A stretch of DNA of 64,000 nucleotides from Salinibacterium sp. SWN167 (GTDB lineage: Bacteria; Actinomycetota; Actinomycetes; Actinomycetales; Microbacteriaceae): positions 186,001 through 250,000 of the forward strand of contig NZ_JADYWU010000001.1 in NCBI RefSeq assembly GCF_015864665.1, given 5' to 3'. The notes beneath the pieces are model-generated. The model ran no database searches. It saw only the letters and a program-made list of their open reading frames with translations, and was not told the DNA's origin. The position numbers were made by a program, and so were the translations under genes. Each line of letters opens with the position of its first letter. The first letter of the stretch is position 1. Shown here in pieces: positions 39,294 through 47,740 of this stretch.

Positions 39294-40744
39294 ACCGCGA
39301 ACTTAAGCGAGTAAGCGCCGTCGTGCTTCTCATGTTTGTGAGCTTGTTCATTTCAAGTTCAGTGATTCAGGTTGTCACGGCCGACAGCCTGCAGGCGGAT
39401 GGTCGCAATGTGCGCACGCTCTACGCAAGCTACTCGGCCGAGCGTGGCCCCATCCTCGTCAATGGCGAACCAATCGCATTTTCAGAGCCTGTGGATGACG
39501 AGTTCAAGTTCTTGCGGGTCTACCCGAAGGGCGAGCTGTATGCGCCCATCACCGGCTACCTCACTCTGAACCAGGGAAACACTGGTCTCGAAGATTCGCT
39601 CAACGACTACCTCAGTGGTTCCTCGAACGATCAGTTCTTTGATCAGGTGAACTCAATCCTCACCGGACAGAACCCCACCGGTGCTGCTGTCGAGCTCACG
39701 ATCGATCCTGTGATTCAGCAGGCTGCCTGGGATGCCCTCGGAGACCTCAAGGGCGCCGTAATCGCTATCAAGCCCGATACAGGCGAAATCTTGGCGATGG
39801 TGTCCAAGCCGTCGTATGACCCCAACGAGTTGGCCGTTCACAACACGAGCGAGGTCATCGATGCGTATGACCGCCTGCTCGCTGACCCGGATGACCCGTT
39901 CTATAACCGCACACTTGCCGGACCGTTGGACCCTCCCGGATCGACGTTCAAGCTCGTCGTCGCTGCTGCTGCTCTCGAGAGCGGCGACTACACCGCCGAC
40001 AGCACGTTCCCGAACCCCGCAGAGCTGCAGCTCCCCGAGAGCACCTTCGTCATCAGCAACTCCGACAGCGCGACGTGTGGCTCGGGCAGCACCGCATCAA
40101 TCGCTACGGCAATCCGGCTCTCGTGCAACATCCCGTTCGCTCAGTTGGGTGCAGAGCTCGGATCTAACGCGATTCGCGAGCAGGCCAACCTGTTCGGTTT
40201 CAACGAGAGCGTCTCTGTGCCGCTCGCCTCGACCGAGAGCGTTTACCCTAGCGCGCTTGACGCTCCCCAGACCATGCTCTCCGCATTCGGTCAATCCAGC
40301 GTTCGCGCGTCCCCCCTGCAAATGGCAATGGTGTCGATGGCAATCGCCAATAGCGGCACTCTGATGCAGCCCAATCTTGTTGAGAGCATCGTGTCCTCCG
40401 ATCTCACAACCATCCAATCCTTCGAGCCAACCCTGTTCAATCAGGCAATCAGTCCGCAAACCGCGGCTGCACTCACCCAGATGATGGTGGATGGGGTCAG
40501 TAACGGTGCGGCGAACACTGCCAGTATTGATGGGGTTGAGGTTGCAGGTAAAACCGGTACAGCAGAAAACGGAGAAGGCGAGCCATACACCCTATGGTTC
40601 ACCGGATTCGCGCCGGCAAATGATCCAGAAGTTGTTGTCGCGGTAGTTGTTCAAGACGGTGGCGGACTAGGACAGTCCGGCACATCGAGTGGGCTCTCCG
40701 CACCAATTGGGCGTCAAGTACTAGAGGCGGTGCTAAACAGATGA
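39290..40744 (+). CDS. pbpA: Class B penicillin-binding protein (transpeptidase)
   Basis: The 484-residue protein has one N-terminal membrane anchor (VSAVVLLMFVSLFISSSVIQVV), a dimerisation region and a transpeptidase domain with SxxK in PPGSTFKLV, SxN in LSCNIPF and KTG in VAGKTGTAENG. It makes peptide cross-links with the RodA polymerase encoded directly upstream. GTG at 39290 overlaps the rodA stop (GTGA). Its own stop overlaps the pknA start (ATGA), so polymerase, transpeptidase and kinase are translated in one chain. Confidence 0.94.
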   Translation: MNRELKRVSAVVLLMFVSLFISSSVIQVVTADSLQADGRNVRTLYASYSAERGPILVNGEPIAFSEPVDDEFKFLRVYPKGELYAPITGYLTLNQGNTGLEDSLNDYLSGSSNDQFFDQVNSILTGQNPTGAAVELTIDPVIQQAAWDALGDLKGAVIAIKPDTGEILAMVSKPSYDPNELAVHNTSEVIDAYDRLLADPDDPFYNRTLAGPLDPPGSTFKLVVAAAALESGDYTADSTFPNPAELQLPESTFVISNSDSATCGSGSTASIATAIRLSCNIPFAQLGAELGSNAIREQANLFGFNESVSVPLASTESVYPSALDAPQTMLSAFGQSSVRASPLQMAMVSMAIANSGTLMQPNLVESIVSSDLTTIQSFEPTLFNQAISPQTAAALTQMMVDGVSNGAANTASIDGVEVAGKTGTAENGEGEPYTLWFTGFAPANDPEVVVAVVVQDGGGLGQSGTSSGLSAPIGRQVLEAVLNR

Positions 40745-42423
40745 GACCAACTAGTGGACTCACATTCGGCGGTAGATACCAGCTTTCCAGTCGCGTAGCG
40801 ATTGGTGGCATGGGCGAGGTCTGGCAAGCAACAGACCTCGTGATCGGTCGAACGGTTGCGATCAAGATCCTCAAAGACGAGTACCTCGGGGACCCCGGGT
40901 TCTTGGAGCGTTTCCGTGCCGAAGCGCGCCACGCTGCTCTCGTCAACCACGAGGGCATCGCCAACGTCTTCGACTACGGCGAAGAAGAGGGCAGCGCCTA
41001 CCTCGTCATGGAACTGGTTCCTGGCGAAGCGCTCAGCGCCATCCTTGAACGTGAACGCGTTCTTGACCCTGACCGTGTTCTCGATATCGTGTCTCAGACC
41101 GCCGCCGCGCTTCAGGCTGCCCACGCTGCAGGTCTCGTACACCGCGACATCAAGCCCGGAAACCTTCTGATCACACCAGAAGGCCGCGTCAAGATCACCG
41201 ACTTCGGTATCGCCCGCATCGCCGATCAGGTGCCACTGACCGCAACCGGTCAAGTCATGGGAACGGTGCAATACCTCTCGCCTGAACAGGCCAGTGGTCA
41301 CCCCGCCTCTCCGACGACCGACATTTACTCTCTCGGAATCGTCGCCTACGAAGCGCTCGCTGGCCGCCGCCCATTCACGGGCGAATCGCAGGTCGCGATC
41401 GCGATGGCACAGATCAACGAGACTCCACCCGAGCTGCCGATGACGGTATCCGAACCGGTGCGCAATCTTGTGTACGCGTGCTTGGCTAAGTCACCCGGCG
41501 ACCGCCCGGCATCCGCTTCTCACCTGTCTCGCGCAGCACAGTCGTTGCGCCGCGGGGATGTCGCTGCTGCAGCCACCGCGGTTCCCGGCATCTTGGGCGA
41601 TAACTCTCATGCCGCGACCGTCGGCCTTAACTACGGCAACAACACACAGGCGACTCGAGTTCTCACGACCGCGAACCCTGCCGGCGCAGCCGTCACCCCG
41701 GGCGAAGTTCTCGAGGAGACCAAGCGTCGCAATCCGTGGACCTGGCCGATCGTTGCGCTCATTTCCCTGCTGGCCGTCGTCTTGATCGGTGCGATCATCG
41801 CGCTGCTCGCAAGCCCGGGCGATGAAGAGCCCGTGGCAACAAGCGCATCGCCGAGCGCTACCGAGTCTGCGGAGCCTTCGCCGGAACCCACGCCCACAGT
41901 AGTCGCGCTCAGCGAAGATGAACTCTTGGACCGCAAGCAAGATGCGGTCGCGCAGATTCTCGAAGACAAAGAGCTCGTGCTCGATGCTCAGATCGGCACC
42001 GAGGCACCGTCGTCTGAAAAGGTTGGTTTCTCGTACCAGGCAGCCCCTACCGGCAACGTCTCTAAGGGCGAAACCATCACGGTCTACTTCTACGACAAAA
42101 TTGCAGTAACTCCGGACCCGACGCAGCCTTCTGCGACGACGTTGACCCCACTCGGCCCCTACTACGGAGACGAACCTGTCACGGTGAAGTGGACGACGTA
42201 TGAGGGTTGCCCTGCTGGTCATCCGCTAACGTCATTCAACTTCCTCGTGGTGGGCGGCCCCAACGCTGGAGCTTCCAGCTATGCCGCCGGCGTGAGCCAG
42301 TTCGACATCGTGCTGCCGTCGAATGAGGGCGACACTACAAAGATCTCGTACACCGCAGTGTGTACCGATCTTGAGTCGCCGTCTTCTGAGCCGGTCACGG
42401 TCACGATCGTTGCCGGTCCGTGA
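40741..42423 (+). CDS. pknA: Serine/threonine protein kinase PknA
   Basis: The 560-residue kinase has the glycine loop (VAIGGMGEVWQA), VAIKIL lysine, HRDIKPGN catalytic loop, DFG (ITDFGIARI) and LSPEQA, followed by a linker and a membrane segment near residue 340 (WTWPIVALISLLAVVLIGAI). The outer part has one weak PASTA-like stretch (DAVAQILEDKELVLDAQ, VSKGETITVYFYD), then an Ig/Fn3-like domain with two cysteines. PknA of mycobacteria lacks such an elaborate outer part, so this one may sense a ligand. The ATG overlaps pbpA. PknB follows after 68 bp. Confidence 0.92.
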   Translation: MRPTSGLTFGGRYQLSSRVAIGGMGEVWQATDLVIGRTVAIKILKDEYLGDPGFLERFRAEARHAALVNHEGIANVFDYGEEEGSAYLVMELVPGEALSAILERERVLDPDRVLDIVSQTAAALQAAHAAGLVHRDIKPGNLLITPEGRVKITDFGIARIADQVPLTATGQVMGTVQYLSPEQASGHPASPTTDIYSLGIVAYEALAGRRPFTGESQVAIAMAQINETPPELPMTVSEPVRNLVYACLAKSPGDRPASASHLSRAAQSLRRGDVAAAATAVPGILGDNSHAATVGLNYGNNTQATRVLTTANPAGAAVTPGEVLEETKRRNPWTWPIVALISLLAVVLIGAIIALLASPGDEEPVATSASPSATESAEPSPEPTPTVVALSEDELLDRKQDAVAQILEDKELVLDAQIGTEAPSSEKVGFSYQAAPTGNVSKGETITVYFYDKIAVTPDPTQPSATTLTPLGPYYGDEPVTVKWTTYEGCPAGHPLTSFNFLVVGGPNAGASSYAAGVSQFDIVLPSNEGDTTKISYTAVCTDLESPSSEPVTVTIVAGP

Positions 42424-42491
42424 GGCAATATCACTACTCGCAACGGATAGACTGAGTCGGTACAGACCCCACAACAAACAGGAGTGAACCA

Positions 42492-44216
42492 GTGAGCGAA
42501 GGCGTGGCAAAGGGCGTACGCCAGCTCGCCGGGCGATACCAAATTGGCGAACTTCTTGGCCACGGCGGTATGGCTGATGTTCACTTGGGAATGGACACGC
42601 GGCTAGGTCGTCGTGTGGCGATCAAGCTGCTCAAGCCGTCGCTGGCGAACGACCCTGCGTTCCGTACCCGTTTTCGGCGGGAAGCTCACGATGCCGCAAA
42701 GATGGCGCACCCCACCATCGTGCGAATTTTCGATGCTGGCGAAGAGTCCGTAATCGATGAGACGGGTCATGAGACCCTCATCCCGTTCATCATCATGGAA
42801 TACGTCGACGGGCGTCTGTTGAAAGACATCGTGGCTGAAGGCCCGATTGCTCCCGACGAGTCAGCACGCATCGTCTCGCAAGTACTCACGGCTCTTGAGT
42901 ACTCGCATCGTGCTGGAGTCGTTCACCGCGATATCAAACCCGGCAACATCATGGTCACTAAGAGTGGCCAAGTGAAAGTCATGGACTTCGGCATCGCCCG
43001 TGCGGTTTCTGACTCCGCTGCGACGATCGCTGAGTCGAGTGCCATCGTCGGCACCGCCCAATATTTCTCTCCCGAGCAGGCTCGTGGCGAAGGGGTGGAT
43101 GCCCGCTCCGACCTCTACTCCACCGGCGTTGTTCTGTTCGAGCTTCTCACCGGGCAGCCGCCGTTCACTGGAGCAAACCCGGTCGCCGTTGCGTATCAGC
43201 ACGTGAACTCGGAGCCAGTGCCCCCGAGCACGATGGTTGCCGCTGTCTCCCCTGCTCTCGATGCTGTCGTACTGCGGTCGCTCTCGAAGGATCGCTTCGA
43301 CCGCTACCAGAGTGCTGCCGAGTTCCGCACCGACCTTGAGGCAGCTGCTGCCGGCTCGGTTCCGGAACGCAAGCAACTCGCATCCACCGATTTTAATTCC
43401 ACCCTCTTCGGGGTCAACCCGAATAGCACTGCCGGCAGCGACGCCACCTTCCGTCAGCTCGCGGTCGATGAGAACGATCGCACTCCGCGCACCCAGAACC
43501 GTCCTCCGGTTGCCTGGATCTGGGGCGGAATTGCTCTCATGGTTGTCATCATTGTCTCTGTCGTCGTCTGGGCCTTCAGCCTCACTCCGGCTCAGCTCTC
43601 TGGAACCAGTGCAGTGGACGTTCCGGATGTCGCGAGCCTGACTTACGAAGAGGGTGCCGCTCTGCTCACAGAGCTCGACCTCATTCCGAAGCGGGTCAAT
43701 CAGGCCAGCGAGACTATTGAAGAGGGCATCATCATCCGCACAGATCCTGGCCCCGGCCAGACTGTGCCTCTCGGCCTCGAAATTCAGGTTGTTGTCTCGC
43801 TTGGTCGCACTCCGGTGACCGTGCCGAATGTCAGCAACATGCAAGAAGAAGCGGCGATCAAGCTCCTCGAGTCGGCGGGGCTGGTCTACGGCACAACCTC
43901 CCAGACCTATTCGCCCAATCTCAGCAAGGGCACCGTCATCAGTTCCGACCCCCGCGGGGATGCGGAGCGCACCTCAGACGGTGAGGTAATCCGCGAGGGT
44001 GAAACTGTAAACCTCGTCGTGTCCAATGGGCTCGTGCAGGTTCCTGATGTCACCGGCAAAGACATCGGTGAAGCGAACACGACGCTCACCGGCCTGCAGC
44101 TCAGCGTGAAGTTGAGTGCGGACTTCGGATGCTCCGGCAATACGGTCAGCTACCAATCAATCGTGGGCGACCAAGCTCAGAAGTCCGAGATCACGCTGCA
44201 GTACTGCGCTGGCTAA
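42492..44216 (+). CDS. pknB: Serine/threonine protein kinase PknB with PASTA repeats
   Basis: The 574-residue protein has the kinase domain (GHGGMADVHLG, VAIKLL, VVHRDIKPGNIMV, MDFGIARA, YFSPEQA), a membrane segment near residue 345 (WIWGGIALMVVIIVSVVVWAF) and three PASTA units outside (DVPDVASLTYEEGAALL, TVPNVSNMQEEAAIKLL, QVPDVTGKDIGEANTTL). PASTA units bind muropeptides or lipid II and place the kinase at growth sites. GTG at 42492 has AGGAG 7 bp upstream. The 68-bp gap after pknA has a TAGACT hexamer at 42448-42453, so an extra promoter is possible. Confidence 0.95.
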   Translation: MSEGVAKGVRQLAGRYQIGELLGHGGMADVHLGMDTRLGRRVAIKLLKPSLANDPAFRTRFRREAHDAAKMAHPTIVRIFDAGEESVIDETGHETLIPFIIMEYVDGRLLKDIVAEGPIAPDESARIVSQVLTALEYSHRAGVVHRDIKPGNIMVTKSGQVKVMDFGIARAVSDSAATIAESSAIVGTAQYFSPEQARGEGVDARSDLYSTGVVLFELLTGQPPFTGANPVAVAYQHVNSEPVPPSTMVAAVSPALDAVVLRSLSKDRFDRYQSAAEFRTDLEAAAAGSVPERKQLASTDFNSTLFGVNPNSTAGSDATFRQLAVDENDRTPRTQNRPPVAWIWGGIALMVVIIVSVVVWAFSLTPAQLSGTSAVDVPDVASLTYEEGAALLTELDLIPKRVNQASETIEEGIIIRTDPGPGQTVPLGLEIQVVVSLGRTPVTVPNVSNMQEEAAIKLLESAGLVYGTTSQTYSPNLSKGTVISSDPRGDAERTSDGEVIREGETVNLVVSNGLVQVPDVTGKDIGEANTTLTGLQLSVKLSADFGCSGNTVSYQSIVGDQAQKSEITLQYCAG

Positions 44217-44293
44217 GACTGCGATAGTCTCACGCCTCACTGCTGAGCGTTATACGGCCTTTCGCCAGCTCCGGCGGCGTCTGCCGACGCTTC

Positions 44294-44929
44294 CTAGTTG
44301 TGAACGAGGGGCGTCAGGGTCTTCGCTAGTGCGGGCGCTTCAGTCATGCCGACGCGAGACAACCAGTTGCCGAGCATCAAGTAACCACCCTCGGTGAGCA
44401 CAGACTCGGGGTGGAACTGCACTCCGTACACAGGCTGCGTTGCGTGCTGCACACCCATGATGATTCCGTCATGCGTGCGAGCAGTGACCACGAGGTCATC
44501 AGGCACAGTGCCATCAACGATGGCAAGCGAGTGATACCGCGTAGCGGTGAACGGCTGAGGCATGTCGCGGAAGATGAGGCTGTCATCATGTTCGATTTGC
44601 GACGTCTTGCCATGCATGAGCTCAGCCGCGTGAGTAACTGTGGCGCCGAGAGCCTCAGCAATCGCCTGATGCCCGAGACACACTCCCAGCAATGGCATAC
44701 CCGAGGCAAGAGCTGCGTGCACGATCGGGATGCTCACGCCAGCGTCGGCCGGAGTGCCCGGACCAGGCGAGAGCAGCACCGCGTCGTAGTCCGCGAGAAC
44801 GGCGGCCGCGTCATCCGCGCTGAAAGCGTCGTTGCGCACGACCTCGGTGGTAGCGCCGAGCTCAAGCAGATACCCGTTGAGCGTGTACACAAAGCTGTCG
44901 TAGTTATCAACGACGAGGATGCGGGTCAC
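44294..44929 (-). CDS. pabA: Glutamine amidotransferase (TrpG/PabA)
   Basis: This class I amidotransferase (211 residues) releases ammonia from glutamine for anthranilate or aminodeoxychorismate synthesis. It has Cys84 in LLGVCLGHQAI and His173/Glu175 in VQFHPESV. No TrpE/PabB gene is adjacent, so which pathway it serves is open. I set the start at GTG 44927-44929 (VTRILVVDNYDSFVYTL), which gives the family N terminus and overlaps the stop of the small membrane-protein gene (GTGA). It converges with pknB; the 77-bp gap 44217-44293 shows no strong terminator. Confidence 0.9.
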   Translation of the reverse strand: MTRILVVDNYDSFVYTLNGYLLELGATTEVVRNDAFSADDAAAVLADYDAVLLSPGPGTPADAGVSIPIVHAALASGMPLLGVCLGHQAIAEALGATVTHAAELMHGKTSQIEHDDSLIFRDMPQPFTATRYHSLAIVDGTVPDDLVVTARTHDGIIMGVQHATQPVYGVQFHPESVLTEGGYLMLGNWLSRVGMTEAPALAKTLTPLVHN

Positions 44930-45084
44930 TGTTGCACCGTCGCATCCAGTGGAGTCACCAGCGGCAAAGCCCAAGGGAAGACCCACATGAACAGGGCAGC
45001 CACGATGGCCGCGGCCATCACCAACAACAGGAGAACGCGAATAATTGCGGGTCCTGGAAGCACCCGCCAGAGGGCAGCGTACAT
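44926..45084 (-). CDS. Small membrane protein (52 residues)
   Basis: I do not recognise a named family. The reading frame encodes 52 residues starting MYAALWRVLPGP, then one hydrophobic segment (about residues 13-40) rich in Leu, Ala, Val and Trp, and a short polar tail. It is supported by AAGGAG 7 bp before the ATG at 45082-45084, by the one-base overlap with the sortase stop (TAATG), and by its stop overlapping the GTG of the amidotransferase (GTGA). This places a real coding region between the two. It may be a partner or regulator of the sortase. Confidence 0.7.
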   Translation of the reverse strand: MYAALWRVLPGPAIIRVLLLLVMAAAIVAALFMWVFPWALPLVTPLDATVQQ

Positions 45085-45857
45085 TAGCCAGCTCCTTCGA
45101 GATTGAGGGCGATCGCCGAGATCTCCGAGGGGGCACCCTCAGATCGCGGATACCAAGTGTCGTACACCGCGTAGGCGATGATGCGCTCGTCGGCGGTGTG
45201 GATGGGGTTGCAGCTCGTGAGCGTCATGATGCGATCACTGGCCGCTGCTCCCCCGAACTGTGGAACAGGCTCCAGAACTCCAACACCGGATGCCAGAACA
45301 TATTCAAGAGAACGGTAAACGTAGCGGTACCAACCGGCTTCGGTCTCAACATAAATGCTGTCACCAAGCTGAAGCTTGTCGATATCGAAGAAGGGGTCCC
45401 CGTAGCCGGTGCGGTGAGCAGCAACCGCAAAGTTGCCGACCTCGCCGGGCATTTGGGTTCCGGTGTAGTGGCCAACGCCTTGTGCATTGAGCACGCTGTA
45501 GAGGCTCACGCTTTCGGCGATCGGAATTGCGTAGTCCTCGCCAAAACGCGGAACGATCAACGTGCCGAAGGCGACTGCTTGTCCGGGAGCTTCGTCGACC
45601 ACGGGCACGCCGGGGTCGGCACGCTCATCCGGCGCCAGAGTGACAGCTTCGCCCTTGCTCCACTCTTGGCTGAGCTCGAGAGCGTCATCGCGCTGTGCAT
45701 TGCTGACGAAATAGCTGTTTACCCAGGTCTGCCAGACAAGAAAGAGCAACACAACTACGCCGGCGGTAATGAAGATTTCACCGAGCACACCAATGAAAGA
45801 GATAGGGCGGCGGGGCTTCGCACTGCGCCGCACGCGGCGGCCGTCTTCGAGAACCAT
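45084..45857 (-). CDS. Class E sortase
   Basis: The 257-residue transpeptidase has a basic N terminus, a membrane segment (residues 22-42) and the sortase triad His148 (AVAAHRTG), Cys216 (LTSCNP) and Arg225 (DERIIAY). Class E sortases in high-G+C bacteria attach proteins, often with an LAXTG signal, to the cell wall. No substrate gene with such a signal is evident nearby. The ATG at 45857 lies 7 bp after a TAGAAT hexamer and lacks a ribosome-binding site, so the mRNA is probably leaderless. It is divergent from crgA and heads the small operon with the 52-residue protein and the amidotransferase. Confidence 0.92.
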   Translation of the reverse strand: MVLEDGRRVRRSAKPRRPISFIGVLGEIFITAGVVVLLFLVWQTWVNSYFVSNAQRDDALELSQEWSKGEAVTLAPDERADPGVPVVDEAPGQAVAFGTLIVPRFGEDYAIPIAESVSLYSVLNAQGVGHYTGTQMPGEVGNFAVAAHRTGYGDPFFDIDKLQLGDSIYVETEAGWYRYVYRSLEYVLASGVGVLEPVPQFGGAAASDRIMTLTSCNPIHTADERIIAYAVYDTWYPRSEGAPSEISAIALNLEGAG

Positions 45858-45864
45858 AAGCGCA

Positions 45865-45931
45865 ATTCTATCCGCAGACTCTGGCTGGTTTCCGCGCGGC
45901 CGTTCAGCACTCAGGGCGTTCGCGCTAGAAT
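45865..45931. promoter_or_regulatory. Divergent leaderless promoters for the sortase and crgA genes
   Basis: Minus strand: TAGAAT (45870 to 45865), 7 bases, ATG at 45857. Plus strand: TAGAAT (45926-45931), 7 bases, ATG at 45939. Two identical -10 elements with identical spacing lie in an 81-bp gap. Neither gene has a ribosome-binding site. Confidence 0.6.
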
Positions 45932-45938
45932 CTCTCCC

Positions 45939-46169
45939 ATGGCCCGTAACTCTGCAGAAAAATCATCGTCGCGTCCCGCTGAAGACGCCCCCAACGCGGT
46001 CTGGTTCAAGCCCGTCATGTTTGGCTTCATGCTGATCGGGCTCGCGTGGATCATCGTCTTCTATGTGAGCAACCAGCAGTTGCCTGTTGCATCGCTCGGC
46101 AGCTGGAACATCCTGGTCGGCTTCGGAATCCTCTTCGTCGGATTCCTGATGACAACACGGTGGCGTTAG
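45939..46169 (+). CDS. crgA: Cell division protein CrgA
   Basis: CrgA is a small actinobacterial division-site protein that helps place FtsZ and PBPs. The 76-residue protein has a polar N terminus (MARNSAEKSSSRPAED), the first membrane segment (WFKPVMFGFMLIGLAWIIVFYV), a short loop with LGSWN and the second segment (ILVGFGILFVGFLMTT) ending in RWR, all typical. The ATG at 45939 follows TAGAAT by 7 bp. It converges with the rhomboid gene. Confidence 0.93.
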   Translation: MARNSAEKSSSRPAEDAPNAVWFKPVMFGFMLIGLAWIIVFYVSNQQLPVASLGSWNILVGFGILFVGFLMTTRWR

Positions 46170-46208
46170 AAATTACACGCGTGTAGTTATACCCAGTGTT
46201 AATAACCC

Positions 46209-46217
46209 TGTGGATAA
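46209..46217 (-). other. Perfect DnaA box between crgA and the rhomboid gene
   Basis: TTATCCACA on the minus strand in the 59-bp convergent gap 46170-46228, 13 kb from the origin. The gap also has the palindrome ACACGCGTGT. Since no promoter is expected between convergent genes, the box may only bind spare DnaA or occur by chance. Confidence 0.35.
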
Positions 46218-46228
46218 CTTTTAGTCAG

Positions 46229-47062
46229 CTATAGAACGAAGATCCGCACCAGTGTCAGGCTGATCAAAGCCGCGACGACGAGGGCCACTAACGCGATCTC
46301 CGAATTAGCGGATCGCTTATTCCTTTGGCGCACGAAGATAAGCGCGAGAACGGCACCCGTGACGAGTCCACCCACGTGGGCCTGCCACGAGATGTTCAAT
46401 CCGGGAATGAAGCCGGCGACGAGGTTGATCACGAGCACGATCAGCAGCACGCGGTTGTTCACGCCCATACGGCGCTGAATCACGAAGAACGCTGCAACGA
46501 TTCCGAAGATTGATCCGGATGCGCCCAACACGACCGAGGTCGGTGCAAGCAGCAGGACGGCAACAGAGCCACCCAACGCACTAATCAGATACAGCGCGAT
46601 GAACCGCGCTCTACCCAGCGGAATCTCCAGCACGCGCCCAAAGATGAAGAGCGTGAACATATTGAAGCCGAGGTGGAAGATGCTGCTTGTTGAATGCAGG
46701 AAGGCCGAAGTAATCATCCGCCACGGCTCAATAGCCGTCAGAGGCGGATAGTACACGAGCGCTTGAGTCACTCCGAGACCCGGAATGAGCTGCAGCAGGA
46801 AGATTGCGACAGTGAGACCGATCAACGTGTATGTGACTACGGGTTTGCCCTGGGAGGCTCGAGCTGCGCGAACCAGAACAGGTTTGCGCTTCGGCCCGTT
46901 AGCGCGGGCTTCTTTAATGCACTCGGGGCAATGTACGCCCACAGCGGCCTGCGTTTGGCAGCTGGGGCATACGGTGCGCCCACATCGTTGGCAGAGTGTA
47001 AAACTTTGCCGGTCAGGATGCCGGTAGCAATAGTTGCCACTGGCATCCGGGGATGTGGTCAC
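46229..47062 (-). CDS. Rhomboid-family intramembrane serine protease with zinc-finger N terminus
   Basis: The 277-residue protein has a Cys/His cluster at residues 12-49 (CYRHPDRQSFTLCQRCG, CPSCQ, HCPECIKEA), then a six-segment rhomboid domain with the serine motif GASGSIFG and the histidine in WQAHVGGL, the catalytic dyad for cleavage inside the membrane. The 59-residue gap between the finger and the first membrane segment is basic. The substrate is unknown. The start is GTG at 47060-47062, which lies 5 bp after the ppiA stop, so the two are probably one transcript. Confidence 0.9.
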   Translation of the reverse strand: MTTSPDASGNYCYRHPDRQSFTLCQRCGRTVCPSCQTQAAVGVHCPECIKEARANGPKRKPVLVRAARASQGKPVVTYTLIGLTVAIFLLQLIPGLGVTQALVYYPPLTAIEPWRMITSAFLHSTSSIFHLGFNMFTLFIFGRVLEIPLGRARFIALYLISALGGSVAVLLLAPTSVVLGASGSIFGIVAAFFVIQRRMGVNNRVLLIVLVINLVAGFIPGLNISWQAHVGGLVTGAVLALIFVRQRNKRSANSEIALVALVVAALISLTLVRIFVL

Positions 47063-47067
47063 GAAGG

Positions 47068-47607
47068 TTAGACCTCGTCGATCGTGACGGACTCGATGAC
47101 GATGTCGGTGAGGGGCTTGTCGCTGCCATCGGTGTCGACGGCTTCGATTGCGTCGACTACCTTGCGCGACTCGTCGTCAGCAACGGCACCGAAGATGGTG
47201 TGCTTGCCCTGAAGCCAGGGAGTAGCAACCGTGGTGATGAAGAACTGCGAACCGTTGGTTCCCTTGCCTCCGCGCGTTCCGGCGTTTGCCATGGCGAGGA
47301 TGTAGGGAGCCGAGAAGTCGAGCTCGGGGTGGATTTCGTCGTCGAAGTTGTAGCCGGGGCCGCCGATGCCCTTGCCCAGGGGGTCGCCGCCCTGAAGCAT
47401 GAACTGCTTGATGATGCGGTGGAAGATGACGCCGTCGTAGAGAGGCGCTGTGGTCTTCTGCCCGGTGGCGGGGTGGGTCCATTCGATATCGCCCTTGGCG
47501 AGACCAACGAAGTTAGCAACGGTCTTCGGCGCGTGGTTGCCGAAGAGGTTGAGACGGATTTCTCCGAGGTTTGTCTTGATCGTGGCAACTGCGGTGTGTT
47601 GAGACAT
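47068..47607 (-). CDS. ppiA: Cyclophilin-type peptidyl-prolyl isomerase
   Basis: The 179-residue cytoplasmic cyclophilin turns X-Pro bonds during folding. Family residues are present in VIFHRIIKQFMLQGGDP, NAGTRGKGTNGSQFFITT and LQGKHTIFGAV. It has no signal peptide. The ATG at 47605-47607 has no clear ribosome-binding site; AAGAAT lies 7 bp upstream, so a leaderless transcript with a weaker -10 is possible. The rhomboid gene follows after 5 bp. Confidence 0.93.
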   Translation of the reverse strand: MSQHTAVATIKTNLGEIRLNLFGNHAPKTVANFVGLAKGDIEWTHPATGQKTTAPLYDGVIFHRIIKQFMLQGGDPLGKGIGGPGYNFDDEIHPELDFSAPYILAMANAGTRGGKGTNGSQFFITTVATPWLQGKHTIFGAVADDESRKVVDAIEAVDTDGSDKPLTDIVIESVTIDEV

Positions 47608-47740
47608 AAGGTCAATTCTTACATAGCGAACCTGAGCCTCAGATCCTTGTTATTCAGGGGGCTCACAGGCAAAGCAGTGCGCACACAGAAGAGGCCATGG
47701 CAGTATGGACTCACCGTTCGACCATCTTTGGAGGTTTCCC

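Noticed and set aside
44277-44290. GCGTC-TGCC-GACGC as terminator between pknB and pabA
   Set aside because: Only a 5-bp stem and no T-run; too weak to call.
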